From NCBI RefSeq assembly GCF_022829605.1, contig NZ_JAKSYD010000235.1, positions 1 through 64,000 on the forward strand: a stretch of 64,000 nucleotides of DNA. The letters are read 5' to 3'. Below the pieces are notes generated by a model. It had not been told where the DNA came from. It worked only from the letters and a program-made list of their open reading frames with translations, and did not search any database. Shown here piece after piece: positions 8,536 to 16,453 of this stretch. Made by a program: the position numbers and the translations under genes. Within the stretch, counting starts at the first letter, position 1, and each line of letters begins with the position of its first letter. The stretch is from Methylobacterium sp. E-065 (GTDB lineage: Bacteria > Pseudomonadota > Alphaproteobacteria > Rhizobiales > Beijerinckiaceae).

Positions 8536-9316
8536 CGTTCTTCTCCAACGATGGCAGAGTGCCATCACAGAGCCTTTACGTGACGAGACAGACGCCTCAC
8601 GCAGCCGGTACGCATCGTTGCAGCGACCTTTACAGCGCTGCAGCCCTCCTCATCGGCGCCGCCAGTCAACACGAGCTTGCCGGAGGCGTGTTGGCCAAAT
8701 TGTCGGCCTGTAGGACGCTCACCAGGGGTTTGATAGCTCAGCCCACGCCTCCCGCTATCTGCCTGCTGCCGAGGGCGGAAACGGCGTCAGCAGCCTCGCT
8801 GGGTCCCCTCAGCTCGCGTCTATCCGCCCGCGTTCGTCGACACCGAACAGCATCAGGCCATCAGCAAGAGTGGGCCGCGGCGGTGATGTCCTTTCTGGCT
8901 GCCTAATGGCGCCAAGCGATGCGACGGCGTCGAGGAGATAGCGATAGGCGGCAGCACCGGGGAGGCGAGCGTGGCGGTTTCAACCGCTATCGGCGCGTCC
9001 AAAAACAAGCGGGATCCGGCGCGGGGCTGCCGATCACAATGTAGCAGTCATCCGCACCCAGGTCTGGCGTCTCAGGTAAATACCAATTGAAAATGTGACC
9101 GATGCAATGCCGTTGGAGCAAAGCCAAGGCGCAGCAAAGTCACTTCAGAATGCTTACTGCAGATGCTCAAAAACGGCGCCTGTATATGAATACCCATGCC
9201 TTGATCACCATGTCAGCGCTGAAAAGCATGTGCAGTATAGCCCCTGCTGAACGACAAGATACGAGCCCAATCAGCCCAATTTAGGAAGCAAAACCTCCTG
9301 AGCAACCTTGGAGACC
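8536..9316. other. Stretch without a recognisable gene
   Basis: No convincing gene is seen in these 780 bases between divergent accessory genes. Open frames are Ser/Arg-rich shadows. A short plus-strand end, EWAAAVMSFLAA-stop near 8906, resembles the C terminus of some alpha/beta hydrolases but has no recognisable upstream domain. The GC content falls towards 9060-9300. If the HUH protein acts on a local origin, its nick site could lie here, but I cannot identify one. Confidence 0.35.
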
Positions 9317-9973
9317 ATGAATCCCATGAGCAGCACCGCCGCCGCCCGCCAGATCGCCGCCGCTTACGGGGATTGGGCCCTGCGCTTGCAGGAAGACGGT
9401 TGGACGCCCTCCCTGCTGACCCTCATGTTCCGCCAGCTGCGCGGCACGCCTACGGCCGTCGCGCGCCAGATGGAACGTGAGACGGAGCGGGTCTACGGGC
9501 GCTTCATCACCCGCGTGCGCCGCAATCCGCATGCCCTGTCGAGCATCGGCCGCCTCCCGCTGTGGATTTGCAGCCCCGACTACCCGGTCTTCAAGCATGC
9601 TAAGCAGAGCTTGGCCGACGTGACCGTCAACGACGGGCGCCATCTGCACGTCATCGATTTTCAGCCCCCCGCCGCCCATTCCCGGCTGCCCGTGCCTATC
9701 GCCGACCATTTTGCGAGCGATCAGGGCATCTACGTGCACTCGGATTACCCCCTGCTACGCTTGCATGCTGTGCCGATCACCCACGACCTCGGCGCCGTCG
9801 TCGATTACACGCTGAAGGCCCTACGCCGGGGGCTGCTCGGCGAGGATGGGGTGTTCATCCTCCCCCGCAGCCGGTCGGAGCTGCCGATGCGGGGCGGCCT
9901 GCTTAAGGGACAGCGCGGTGCGGGGGCAGTGCTCGGTATGCGGGATCTGTCGGACGACCGTGCCTTGTGCTGA
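9317..9973 (+). CDS. Hypothetical protein with HUH-like motifs
   Basis: The 218-residue product begins MNPMSSTAAARQIAAAYGDW; a TTG at 9308 and an ATG at 9326 are alternative starts. It contains GRHLHVIDF (His-Leu-His) around residue 110 and VVDYTLKALRRG (Tyr-x-x-Lys) about 60 residues later. That is the order and spacing seen in the larger HUH protein to the left. HAVPITHDLGAVVDYTLKA and HFRPVRPEKVEGQVLYMLKA of that protein can be laid over one another, with His, Pro, Val, Tyr, Leu, Lys and Ala in register. A diverged single-Tyr HUH nuclease is therefore plausible. I do not recognise a named family, and activity is unproven. Confidence 0.6.
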   Translation: MNPMSSTAAARQIAAAYGDWALRLQEDGWTPSLLTLMFRQLRGTPTAVARQMERETERVYGRFITRVRRNPHALSSIGRLPLWICSPDYPVFKHAKQSLADVTVNDGRHLHVIDFQPPAAHSRLPVPIADHFASDQGIYVHSDYPLLRLHAVPITHDLGAVVDYTLKALRRGLLGEDGVFILPRSRSELPMRGGLLKGQRGAGAVLGMRDLSDDRALC

Positions 9974-10020
9974 AGCGCAGACTGGTTGCCGGCATGCGGG
10001 CGCGAAGCAGCATCGGATCG

Positions 10021-10055
10021 CCCCCGCATCGTGGTGTAACCCCACGATGCGGGGG
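10021..10055. terminator. Perfect 14-base-pair inverted repeat between convergent genes
   Basis: CCCCCGCATCGTGG and CCACGATGCGGGGG are exact complements around a 7-base loop. The dyad lies between the stops of two convergent genes (9973 and 10071), so it probably serves as a two-way terminator or transcript stabiliser. There is no strong T tract on either side. Confidence 0.65.
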
Positions 10056-10070
10056 TAAGCGCAACAACGT

Positions 10071-11228
10071 CTATGTGGCTTCAGGGTCCAACGGTGCCCC
10101 GTGCGGCTCGTTGATTCGGACGTGCAACATCATCAGTTTGACCCAAGATTGCCGTATCAACGTCAACATCGCATCCCTCTCAAAATCGTTAGTCTCGAAA
10201 GTCATAACATTATCTATCATACGTGCCGTCAATGTCAGCATCTCTTCGCAAAGTATTTTAGTCTGCTCCAGTGACTTGACGTTTATGGAGATATCGTCGA
10301 GTAATTCAGACTGATTGTGTTCATCATCGTAGCTGGCATCTGGGTTTCGAGCCGGATCATTCGCCTCTAACCATTCGGCATCGCCGCTGATCTCGTCGAT
10401 CCTGGGCTTAAATCTTTGATCGCCTGCGGAGATCTTGATATCACTGTCAATCAAGGGCGCACCGTTCTTCTCGGCTAATGTGCTTTGCTCCCTGTCTTTC
10501 ACCAAAGCCTCAAGTACTTCCTCCATCGTCACAGAGGTTGGGTCGCCCCCTTGGTCGAGCCACTCGCGTGCGCCGGCCAAGATCTTAGCGCGATACTGAG
10601 CTGCTTTGCGCAAGTTGTTCTGGCCATGCTTTTTCAAAAGCCGGTCAACTTCAGCTAGGGGTGTGTCTAGGTCGAAATAATACTGCAGAGATTGAGCGTA
10701 TTGCGTGGCACGATCTCGGCTTTCCATACCGCTTTGGTAAAATATGTATAGGAATAGGTAGTGCAAGAAATTTTTTTTGATAAGAACCACAGGCGGCCCA
10801 TTGGTGTATCTTGCGTCAGATATTTCAGAAGCTAGTAGTGAATAACAGTGATCGTGAAGTATAAATTTGAGAGCGATGTAGTAAGCGACGATCAACATCT
10901 CATGAACGCGTGAATGATGCCCGATACCAATTAGTGCGCACGCTTTCTTCGCCAAGATTGCGGCTGACATCGGCCGGTCATCTGCTTCCCGCATGATGCT
11001 AAGTGGGTTGACCGCAGGGTGGGTACAAATTGCTTCAGATCCAATTTCATTCCGCAGGGCCTCGGTATATCGTTGCTTATCAGCGCTGTAGTCCTCTGCA
11101 CTTTTAAAATCGCTCGTAGCCGCTCCGCAAGGGTTGATGTCTCCATCAATTCTGTTGGATTGCCCCAGCGATCTGCCCTTGATTTGTTCTCTCGTCAATT
11201 TTTGGGGTGGTCGATTTTTATTAGTCAC
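10071..11228 (-). CDS. AT-richer hypothetical protein, unrecognised
   Basis: The product is 385 residues from a GTG at 11228 that has GAGG 5 bases upstream and coincides with the onset of lower GC. The frame stays open to 11336, but the extra N terminus has the look of noncoding sequence. The middle holds an aromatic, hydrophobic stretch (LIVAYYIALKFILHDHCYSL, then HYLFLYIFYQSG) that may be buried helices or membrane-associated. The last third is acidic, then helical. No motif places it in a family. Codon use and composition differ sharply from the chromosomal genes, which points to recent transfer. It is the last gene before the inferred island end. A defence or cargo role is possible but nothing in the sequence shows it. 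Confidence 0.65.
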   Translation of the reverse strand: MTNKNRPPQKLTREQIKGRSLGQSNRIDGDINPCGAATSDFKSAEDYSADKQRYTEALRNEIGSEAICTHPAVNPLSIMREADDRPMSAAILAKKACALIGIGHHSRVHEMLIVAYYIALKFILHDHCYSLLASEISDARYTNGPPVVLIKKNFLHYLFLYIFYQSGMESRDRATQYAQSLQYYFDLDTPLAEVDRLLKKHGQNNLRKAAQYRAKILAGAREWLDQGGDPTSVTMEEVLEALVKDREQSTLAEKNGAPLIDSDIKISAGDQRFKPRIDEISGDAEWLEANDPARNPDASYDDEHNQSELLDDISINVKSLEQTKILCEEMLTLTARMIDNVMTFETNDFERDAMLTLIRQSWVKLMMLHVRINEPHGAPLDPEAT

Positions 11229-11413
11229 AGCCGCCTCACTCGCTCGGAGTACAACCTGGGAGATCGCACTCCGATTGGGGAAGGAACATCCGTTTGCGCA
11301 AGCGAAAGCTGAAGCTTTAGGGCTTGCGACCGGCATGCACCACCGGTATACAAGGCGGGTTCGGTCAGCGCTTAAGTGTCTGTAATATCGATGCCTTACT
11401 CGGGCAGTCGCCC

Positions 11414-11432
11414 AGTCCTTTCCTGGGCACCA
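11414..11432 (+). other. Candidate attachment site: tRNA 3'-end fragment
   Basis: AGTCCTTTCCTGGGCACCA fits the 3' end of a tRNA: T-loop end AGT, T-stem half CCTTT, acceptor half CCTGGGC, discriminator A, CCA. Upstream of AGT the sequence does not continue as a tRNA. Fifteen bases downstream lies an intrinsic terminator. This is what remains at the far end of an island that recombined into the 3' end of a tRNA gene; the intact tRNA would lie left of the window. The segment can also form a GCCCAG/CTGGGC hairpin, so the call is an inference. Confidence 0.45.
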
Positions 11433-11446
11433 ATTGATAGATGTGA

Positions 11447-11468
11447 GCCCGCCAAGTCGTTGGCGGGC
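11447..11468 (+). terminator. Intrinsic terminator
   Basis: GCCCGCCAA and TTGGCGGGC form a perfect 9-base-pair stem with a 4-base loop, followed by TTTATCTTTT on the plus strand. No plus-strand protein gene precedes it. It is best explained as the terminator of the tRNA gene whose 3' end is represented at 11414-11432, or of an unrecognised small RNA. Confidence 0.7.
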
Positions 11469-11588
11469 TTTATCTTTTCCGGGGTGCGGGTTTGCCGACG
11501 CCTCGTAGGCGATCGAGATAGCTCGCGATCCGTGCGGGCGCTGGACGCTCGGTGGCGATCCTGAATGTGCCGGGCGACGGCTGCTCCC

Positions 11589-11745
11589 TTACTGGCAGGC
11601 TTCAAGGCCGCTGACGGCCTTGGCTGCATCGGCGAGAACAAGCTTAGCACGAGTGATCGCGCCGGTCCCGATCGCCCCCGTGAGCACATCAAGCTTCGAC
11701 CGGATCAAGGCAGCGACGTTGCCAAAGGTCTCGCGGTATAAAAGC
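11589..11745 (-). pseudogene. Possible gene relic, C-terminal fragment
   Basis: The minus strand reads YRETFGNVAALIRSKLDVLT then GAIGTGAITRAKLVLADAAK and ends AVSGLEACQ-stop. This regular amphipathic sequence is unlike the Arg-rich shadows around it. There is no start codon in frame: a stop and a terminator-like dyad lie just upstream. It may be the tail of a small helical protein cut during island insertion or decay. The evidence is composition only. Confidence 0.25.
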
Positions 11746-11760
11746 GGTCACGCCGCTTTT
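11740..11760. terminator. Two-way intrinsic terminator
   Basis: AAAAGCGG and CCGCTTTT form a perfect 8-base-pair stem around TCACG, with A/T runs on both sides so that either strand would give a U-ending hairpin. It insulates the glycosyltransferase operon to the right from the island side. Confidence 0.6.
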
Positions 11761-11839
11761 AATCGAATGTTTACGCTGCCCAACCAGTCTTCGACGGTCT
11801 GACGCGGCGGTTGCACGCGGAGACGTGGCGGAGAGCAAC

Positions 11840-12931
11840 ATGGAGCCGAGCGAGGTCGAGCGGTTCGCGCGGGTCGCCTCCGAACTGACCGCCCTGGGCC
11901 AACCTCCGCAGGCCTCGCCACACGATTCCCGCCCGATCGCCATCGTCGTGCCCGTCTTCAACGACTGGGCCGCCTTCCGCATCCTGGCACAGGCGATCGA
12001 CACAGTTCTGGTCGAGGCTGATCTTCACGCCGACCTCATCATCGTCGATGACGGATCCTGGCAATCGGGGGAGCGCGTGCTGGCCGAGGTCGCCAACGCG
12101 GCACGCCGGCTGCGCCTGCGCCCGGCGGTCCTGGCCACCAATCTCGGCCATCAGCGTGCGATCGCGGTCGGTCTCGTCCAGGCGAGTAAGCAGGCGAGTG
12201 CCTACCGCGCGATCCTCGTCATGGATGGCGACGGCGAGGATCCGCCGGAGCATATCCCGCGGCTCGTCGCGGAAGCCGCGGCCCACCCCGAGGCCGTGAT
12301 CTGCGCCCAGCGCCGACGCCGCTTCGAGGGCGCCCGTTTCGCGCTCGGCTACGGGCTGTTCAAACTGGTCTTCCGGCTCTGCACGGGGCGGCGCATCGAT
12401 TTCGGACATTATTGCGCGATTCCACCGGCGCATCTGCCGCGGCTCGTCCATGCCCCGGCGTTGTGGAGCCATTTCGCCGCGAGCCTGATCCGCTCCGGCC
12501 TGCCGCTCCGCCGCATCCCCCTCGACCGCGGCCAGCGTTACGTCGGGCGTTCGACCATGAACGCGACGGCGCTGATCCGGCACGGGCTCAACGCCATCGC
12601 GGTGTTCGAGGATGTCTGCCTCGTACGCCTGCTCGTGCTCCTGGCCGTGTTCGGATGCGGCGTGGTCGTCGCGATGATCGGCGTGGTGCTCGTCCGCTTC
12701 TGCACCGACCTCGCCATGCCCGGCTGGGCGACGAACGCGGGCGGCCTGCTCCTCGTTGTTCTGTTCCAGGCGGCCCTGCTCGCGGCGACGGCGGCGGCGG
12801 CCCACCTCAACCGGCGCGCACTGCCCGAGACCGTGCCGGCCCGCGATGCGCACTGGTTCCTGCTGGCTCCCGCCGCGGAGAAAACCGAAGACGGAGACGC
12901 GAAGTGGCCAGCGGATCAGCGCGCGGCGTGA
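11840..12931 (+). CDS. Family 2 glycosyltransferase with C-terminal membrane segments
   Basis: The 363-residue product has a GT-A fold: IAIVVPVFND near residue 38, the DLIIVDDGSW nucleotide-binding segment, and the DxD-like ILVMDGDGEDPPEH. This resembles DPM1/ArnC-type polyprenyl-phosphate glycosyltransferases. Two hydrophobic helices follow near residues ~263-320 (LLVLLAVFGCGVVVAMIGVV and GGLLLVVLFQAALLAATAAA). The ATG at 11840 has GGAG 6 bases upstream and is preferred to a GTG at 11825. It probably transfers a sugar from a nucleotide sugar to a lipid carrier at the inner membrane. It overlaps the methyltransferase gene downstream, so the trio is likely one operon for a surface glycan or glycolipid. 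The donor sugar is unknown. Confidence 0.87.
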   Translation: MEPSEVERFARVASELTALGQPPQASPHDSRPIAIVVPVFNDWAAFRILAQAIDTVLVEADLHADLIIVDDGSWQSGERVLAEVANAARRLRLRPAVLATNLGHQRAIAVGLVQASKQASAYRAILVMDGDGEDPPEHIPRLVAEAAAHPEAVICAQRRRRFEGARFALGYGLFKLVFRLCTGRRIDFGHYCAIPPAHLPRLVHAPALWSHFAASLIRSGLPLRRIPLDRGQRYVGRSTMNATALIRHGLNAIAVFEDVCLVRLLVLLAVFGCGVVVAMIGVVLVRFCTDLAMPGWATNAGGLLLVVLFQAALLAATAAAAHLNRRALPETVPARDAHWFLLAPAAEKTEDGDAKWPADQRAA

Positions 12932-13641
12932 CGGCCCCGCACGCCGCGTATGTCGGGACCGAACTCGAGCTGTTCGCGACCGCGTGCAACTGGAAGCGCT
13001 ACTGGTCCGACGTGATCGCGCCGTTCGTCGGCGGCCGCGTCCTCGATGTCGGCGCCGGACTGGGCGCGACGGCGGAGGTGTTCGCCCCGCGGACAGGCAT
13101 CACGGCCTGGACCTGTCTGGAGCCTGATGCACGCTTCGCTGCGCACCTCGCGACGCGGATCGCGTCGGGCGGGCTGCCGGCTCGGACACGGGTGCTGCGC
13201 GGAACGAGCCGTGACCTCGACCCCGCTCAGCGCTTCGACACCATCCTGTACATCGACGTGCTGGAGCATATCCGCGACGATCACGGCGAGCTTGCGGGGG
13301 CGGCTTCGCGCCTGGCAGACGGCGGCCACCTCATCGTGCTCTCGCCGGCCCATCCGTTCCTCTACGCGCCCTTCGATGCCGCGATCGGACACGAGCGGCG
13401 CTACACCCGTGCGACCTTGCGCGCGGCTGCGCCCGACGGCCTGCGGCGGGTGCGGCTCGACTACCTCGATGCGGTCGGGTTCGGCGCCTCACTGGGCAAC
13501 CGTCTGGTCCTGCGGAGCGCGATGCCGAGCGCGGGCCAGATCTCCGCCTGGGACCGCCTGATGGTTCCGATCTCGCGCCGCCTCGATCCCTGGCTGGGGT
13601 TCCGCGCCGGAAAGTCGGTCGTCGGGGTCTGGACGCGATGA
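12904..13641 (+). CDS. SAM-dependent methyltransferase, class I
   Basis: The 245-residue product has the Rossmann methyltransferase signature GRVLDVGAGLGATAE (motif I), an acidic residue at the end of strand 2 (WTCLEPDARF), and DTILYIDVLEHIRDD (motif IV), followed by a post-motif typical of Methyltransf_11/23 proteins. The GTG at 12904 has GGAG 7 bases upstream. A second GTG at 12928 forms a GTGA overlap with the glycosyltransferase stop and is an equally possible start. The stop overlaps the next gene by ATGA. It probably methylates a sugar or lipid-linked intermediate made by the neighbouring glycosyltransferase; the substrate is inferred from context only. Confidence 0.85.
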   Translation: MASGSARGVTAPHAAYVGTELELFATACNWKRYWSDVIAPFVGGRVLDVGAGLGATAEVFAPRTGITAWTCLEPDARFAAHLATRIASGGLPARTRVLRGTSRDLDPAQRFDTILYIDVLEHIRDDHGELAGAASRLADGGHLIVLSPAHPFLYAPFDAAIGHERRYTRATLRAAAPDGLRRVRLDYLDAVGFGASLGNRLVLRSAMPSAGQISAWDRLMVPISRRLDPWLGFRAGKSVVGVWTR

Positions 13642-15806
13642 GCGCCGGGCTGATCACCGGTGCGGCGCCGCCTGTCAGCCTGTCGCGCGGCACCGAACTC
13701 GGCTGGGGCCTGCTGACCGCCTGTCTCGCCGTTGCGACCGCGGCGATTCCGCTGGCCCACACCCCGACCTTCTACTTCACGGACGATTATCAAGCCTACT
13801 TCATGCCGGGGTTCCTGGAGATCGCCCGGCTGATCAAGGCGGGGGAGCTGCCGTTCCTGACGCCGCGCCTGTTCCAGGGTGGCGCGTTCCTCGCCGAGTA
13901 TCAGTACGCGCTGTTCAACCCCGTCAGCCTCCTGCTCTACCTCGTACTCGACGGGTTCGCGCGGCTCGATCAGGCGGCGGCCTTCTTCGTGCTCGTCCAT
14001 GTCGGCCTGCTCGCCGGCGGGACTTACGCCCTGGCGCGCGTGGTCGGTGTCAGCCAGGCGGCCGCCATGCTGGCCGGGCTGACAGCCGCGACGAGCGGAT
14101 GGATCATCTATTGGGGCGCGATCACGTGGATCCCCGGCCTTGTCAGCACCGCCTGGCTGTCCTGGGCGACCGCCGCGTTGATCCGGGCCTATCGGGCACC
14201 GGGTTTCGTGCCCGCGGCCGCGGGCGCCGTCTCTATGACCATCGCGAGCGGCTGGCCGTTCTCCGACGCGGCGCTCCTCGCCGGCCTCGGCGTCGCTCTC
14301 CCCCTGGCCTTCTGGGCCGGCCGCGACGGATGGGCCTGCGCCCGTATTGCCCTGGCTGCCGGGCTCGGCGGGCTACTCGCCGCCCCGGCCTGGATGCCGC
14401 TCGCGGCCGCGATCGGGACAAGTTCCCGCCAGCCGGAGGTCCTGTTCCACGACATGCTGTCTACGCCGCTCGCCGTGATCCTGGCGATGGGCGTGCCGGT
14501 CTGGCCGGAGACCTGGCTCGGATTCCGCGGCTTGAAAATGCATGTCGGGCCGCCGGCCCAGTACGTCTCCTGGTGGGTCCCGGTCGCCCTGGTGAACGCC
14601 TCCCGGGCACGGCTGAACGAGCCGGAGAGCCGCGGCGTCGCCCTGTTGCTGGCCGTGACGGCGGTGATCGCGCTGCTCGCGATCTCACCCGGCGTATCGC
14701 AGTTGCGCTGGCCGTTCCGCTTCCTGCCCTACGTTCAGATTGGCTGCACCATCGTGGCCGCCTGGTTTGCGACCCGGGACCGCTGGGCGCCGGGCCGGAC
14801 CCTGGGGCTCATCGCGATCGGCGGCGCGGTCGCGCTCGTCCGCGATCCAGGCCTGCTCACGCTCCAGATCGGGTTGACGGCGCTCATCGCCCTCACGGCC
14901 GCGCTGGCGCTGCGGGCGGAGGGGACGACGCGTCTCGCGATCATCGCTGCAAGCCACGCGGTCGTGTTCGCGATCCTCACCACGACCATGCCGGTCAACG
15001 AGCAGGTCGGCACATGGCCCGCGCCGATGGCGCGTTCGGCCTATGTCGCTCCACCCCTGCGCCCGGGCGACACGATGCTGGTCCTCCACGATACCGACTA
15101 CCATCGCACCCCGATGGCACCGCCGGCCCAGGGCGCCCTGTTCACCGAATTGCCGCATTCCAACACGCCGCTGCTGACCGACGCCGCAGTGGTCGGCGGC
15201 TACTCGCCGATGCCGATGCGGGGCTTCCGTGCGATCTGCATGTGGCGGGGCGGGGCGACCTGCCCGGAGGCCGCCGAGCGGCTGGCGCGCCCGGACCCCG
15301 TGACCGGCGCCAGCACCCTCGATCTCGCGCGCGTGGCGCGGGTCGCTGTGGAACGAGGGCCGCGCGCGGACGGCTTCGCTGCCGTCGCCGGACCGGGCTG
15401 GACCCGGCGCAGCGGCGTGGCGGCCGAGTTGTTCGAGCGGGTGGGCGGCGGCTCTACCCTGCCCGGAACGCTCTCGGCCGGGCCACCGGGCTTCACCGTC
15501 ACCGCGGCCGCGGAGGGCGCGGCGTCGGGACGCTACGCCGTCACCTCACCGGGCGGCGGACGCGTCGTCTGGGCGCGCGCCTGGTATCCGGGCTACGCCG
15601 CGGCCTGGAACGGCGCACCGCTGGCCGTCGAGACCGTCAACGACTTCCTGCTGTCGGCACTCATCCCGGCCGGAGACGGCGTGCTGACCATGCAGTACGT
15701 GCCGGCCGGTCTGCGCACGGGCCTCACCGTTTCGGCGCTTGCCGCGATCGCGTTGGTCGGCCTCATGCTGTCGCGCCGGCTGAGACCGCACCGCCTTCCG
15801 GGCTGA
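13638..15806 (+). CDS. Large polytopic membrane protein, GT-C/YfhO-like
   Basis: The 722-residue product has about a dozen hydrophobic helices over residues ~20-450, then a soluble extracytoplasmic region and one final membrane helix near the C terminus (GLTVSALAAIALVGLMLSRR). FTDDYQAYFMPGF in the first external loop, an acidic pair followed by aromatic residues, is like the catalytic loop of GT-C glycosyltransferases and YfhO-type proteins. The start codon overlaps the methyltransferase stop (ATGA), so translation is coupled. It probably uses a lipid-linked sugar in the periplasm, completing the pathway begun by the two genes upstream. This is fold-level inference; acceptor and donor are unknown. 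Confidence 0.75.
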   Translation: MSAGLITGAAPPVSLSRGTELGWGLLTACLAVATAAIPLAHTPTFYFTDDYQAYFMPGFLEIARLIKAGELPFLTPRLFQGGAFLAEYQYALFNPVSLLLYLVLDGFARLDQAAAFFVLVHVGLLAGGTYALARVVGVSQAAAMLAGLTAATSGWIIYWGAITWIPGLVSTAWLSWATAALIRAYRAPGFVPAAAGAVSMTIASGWPFSDAALLAGLGVALPLAFWAGRDGWACARIALAAGLGGLLAAPAWMPLAAAIGTSSRQPEVLFHDMLSTPLAVILAMGVPVWPETWLGFRGLKMHVGPPAQYVSWWVPVALVNASRARLNEPESRGVALLLAVTAVIALLAISPGVSQLRWPFRFLPYVQIGCTIVAAWFATRDRWAPGRTLGLIAIGGAVALVRDPGLLTLQIGLTALIALTAALALRAEGTTRLAIIAASHAVVFAILTTTMPVNEQVGTWPAPMARSAYVAPPLRPGDTMLVLHDTDYHRTPMAPPAQGALFTELPHSNTPLLTDAAVVGGYSPMPMRGFRAICMWRGGATCPEAAERLARPDPVTGASTLDLARVARVAVERGPRADGFAAVAGPGWTRRSGVAAELFERVGGGSTLPGTLSAGPPGFTVTAAAEGAASGRYAVTSPGGGRVVWARAWYPGYAAAWNGAPLAVETVNDFLLSALIPAGDGVLTMQYVPAGLRTGLTVSALAAIALVGLMLSRRLRPHRLPG

Positions 15807-15820
15807 GGTCCGGGGAGGGC

Positions 15821-16126
15821 TCAATACCGGACGGTGGTGAACCCGCTCCGGCCCACGACGCTCTGGATCACGTCCTTGGTGGATGGGCTGAGCCCGCCAT
15901 CGCCGCGCAGGCGGCGGCCATCCGCCCGTTCGAGGCGCGCGACGTCGTCGGAGCATCGGCCGAGCGCCTCGCGAATCCGCGACGACAGGGGCGCCGCCCG
16001 CGCCGCCGGAGCGCCGCTCATCTCGAACCGGAGGCAGGAGGCGAGGTAGCCTTTCAGGTCATCGAAGGCGGCAGCCTGCGCGCTCGACGTGAGGACGACG
16101 AAGAGTAGGGCGGATCGGGCGAGCAT
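15821..16126 (-). CDS. Small secreted protein, hypothetical
   Basis: The 101-residue product begins MLARSALLFVVLTSSAQAAA, a clear Sec signal peptide with likely cleavage after AQA. The mature part (FDDLKGYLASCLRFEMSG...) holds two Cys that could form a disulfide and has no recognised domain. The ATG at 16126 has GGAG 7 bases upstream; the longer open frame to 16432 is not supported. It is convergent with the membrane-protein operon, with 14 bases between the stops. Confidence 0.65.
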   Translation of the reverse strand: MLARSALLFVVLTSSAQAAAFDDLKGYLASCLRFEMSGAPAARAAPLSSRIREALGRCSDDVARLERADGRRLRGDGGLSPSTKDVIQSVVGRSGFTTVRY

Positions 16127-16377
16127 CGGGCGCTCCAGGCAGGGTCGGACCATGCTGACAACGCGCAGGCGAGGCTTTCGTAACCGGGGTTTTCGGATGC
16201 GGACCGCGGAGTTCGCGCCCGCCGCACGCGGACGGATTGGCGCCGACGCGCTTGTGTACGTCCGCCTGGGCTGAAAAGCGGCCCTGCCGAAACGCAGTCC
16301 GTTCGGCCGCACGATGCGAGAGCCTTCGAAACAGCGGCCAGCGACCTTCAGTGGAAGATGATGCAACACCATTGACC

Positions 16378-16418
16378 TAGAGCATCGTGCCGGTTCCGAC
16401 CGGCTACATGATGCTCTA
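16378..16418. repeat. Palindromic intergenic element
   Basis: TAGAGCATC...GATGCTCTA flank an inner CCGG/CCGG dyad, giving an imperfect hairpin of about 41 bases. It is typical of short dispersed palindromes in GC-rich alphaproteobacteria. It sits in the 327-base gap between divergent genes, which otherwise shows no gene. Confidence 0.5.
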
Positions 16419-16453
16419 AAGGCCAACCGCAAACTTTGGTGGAGTTGTCTCGC

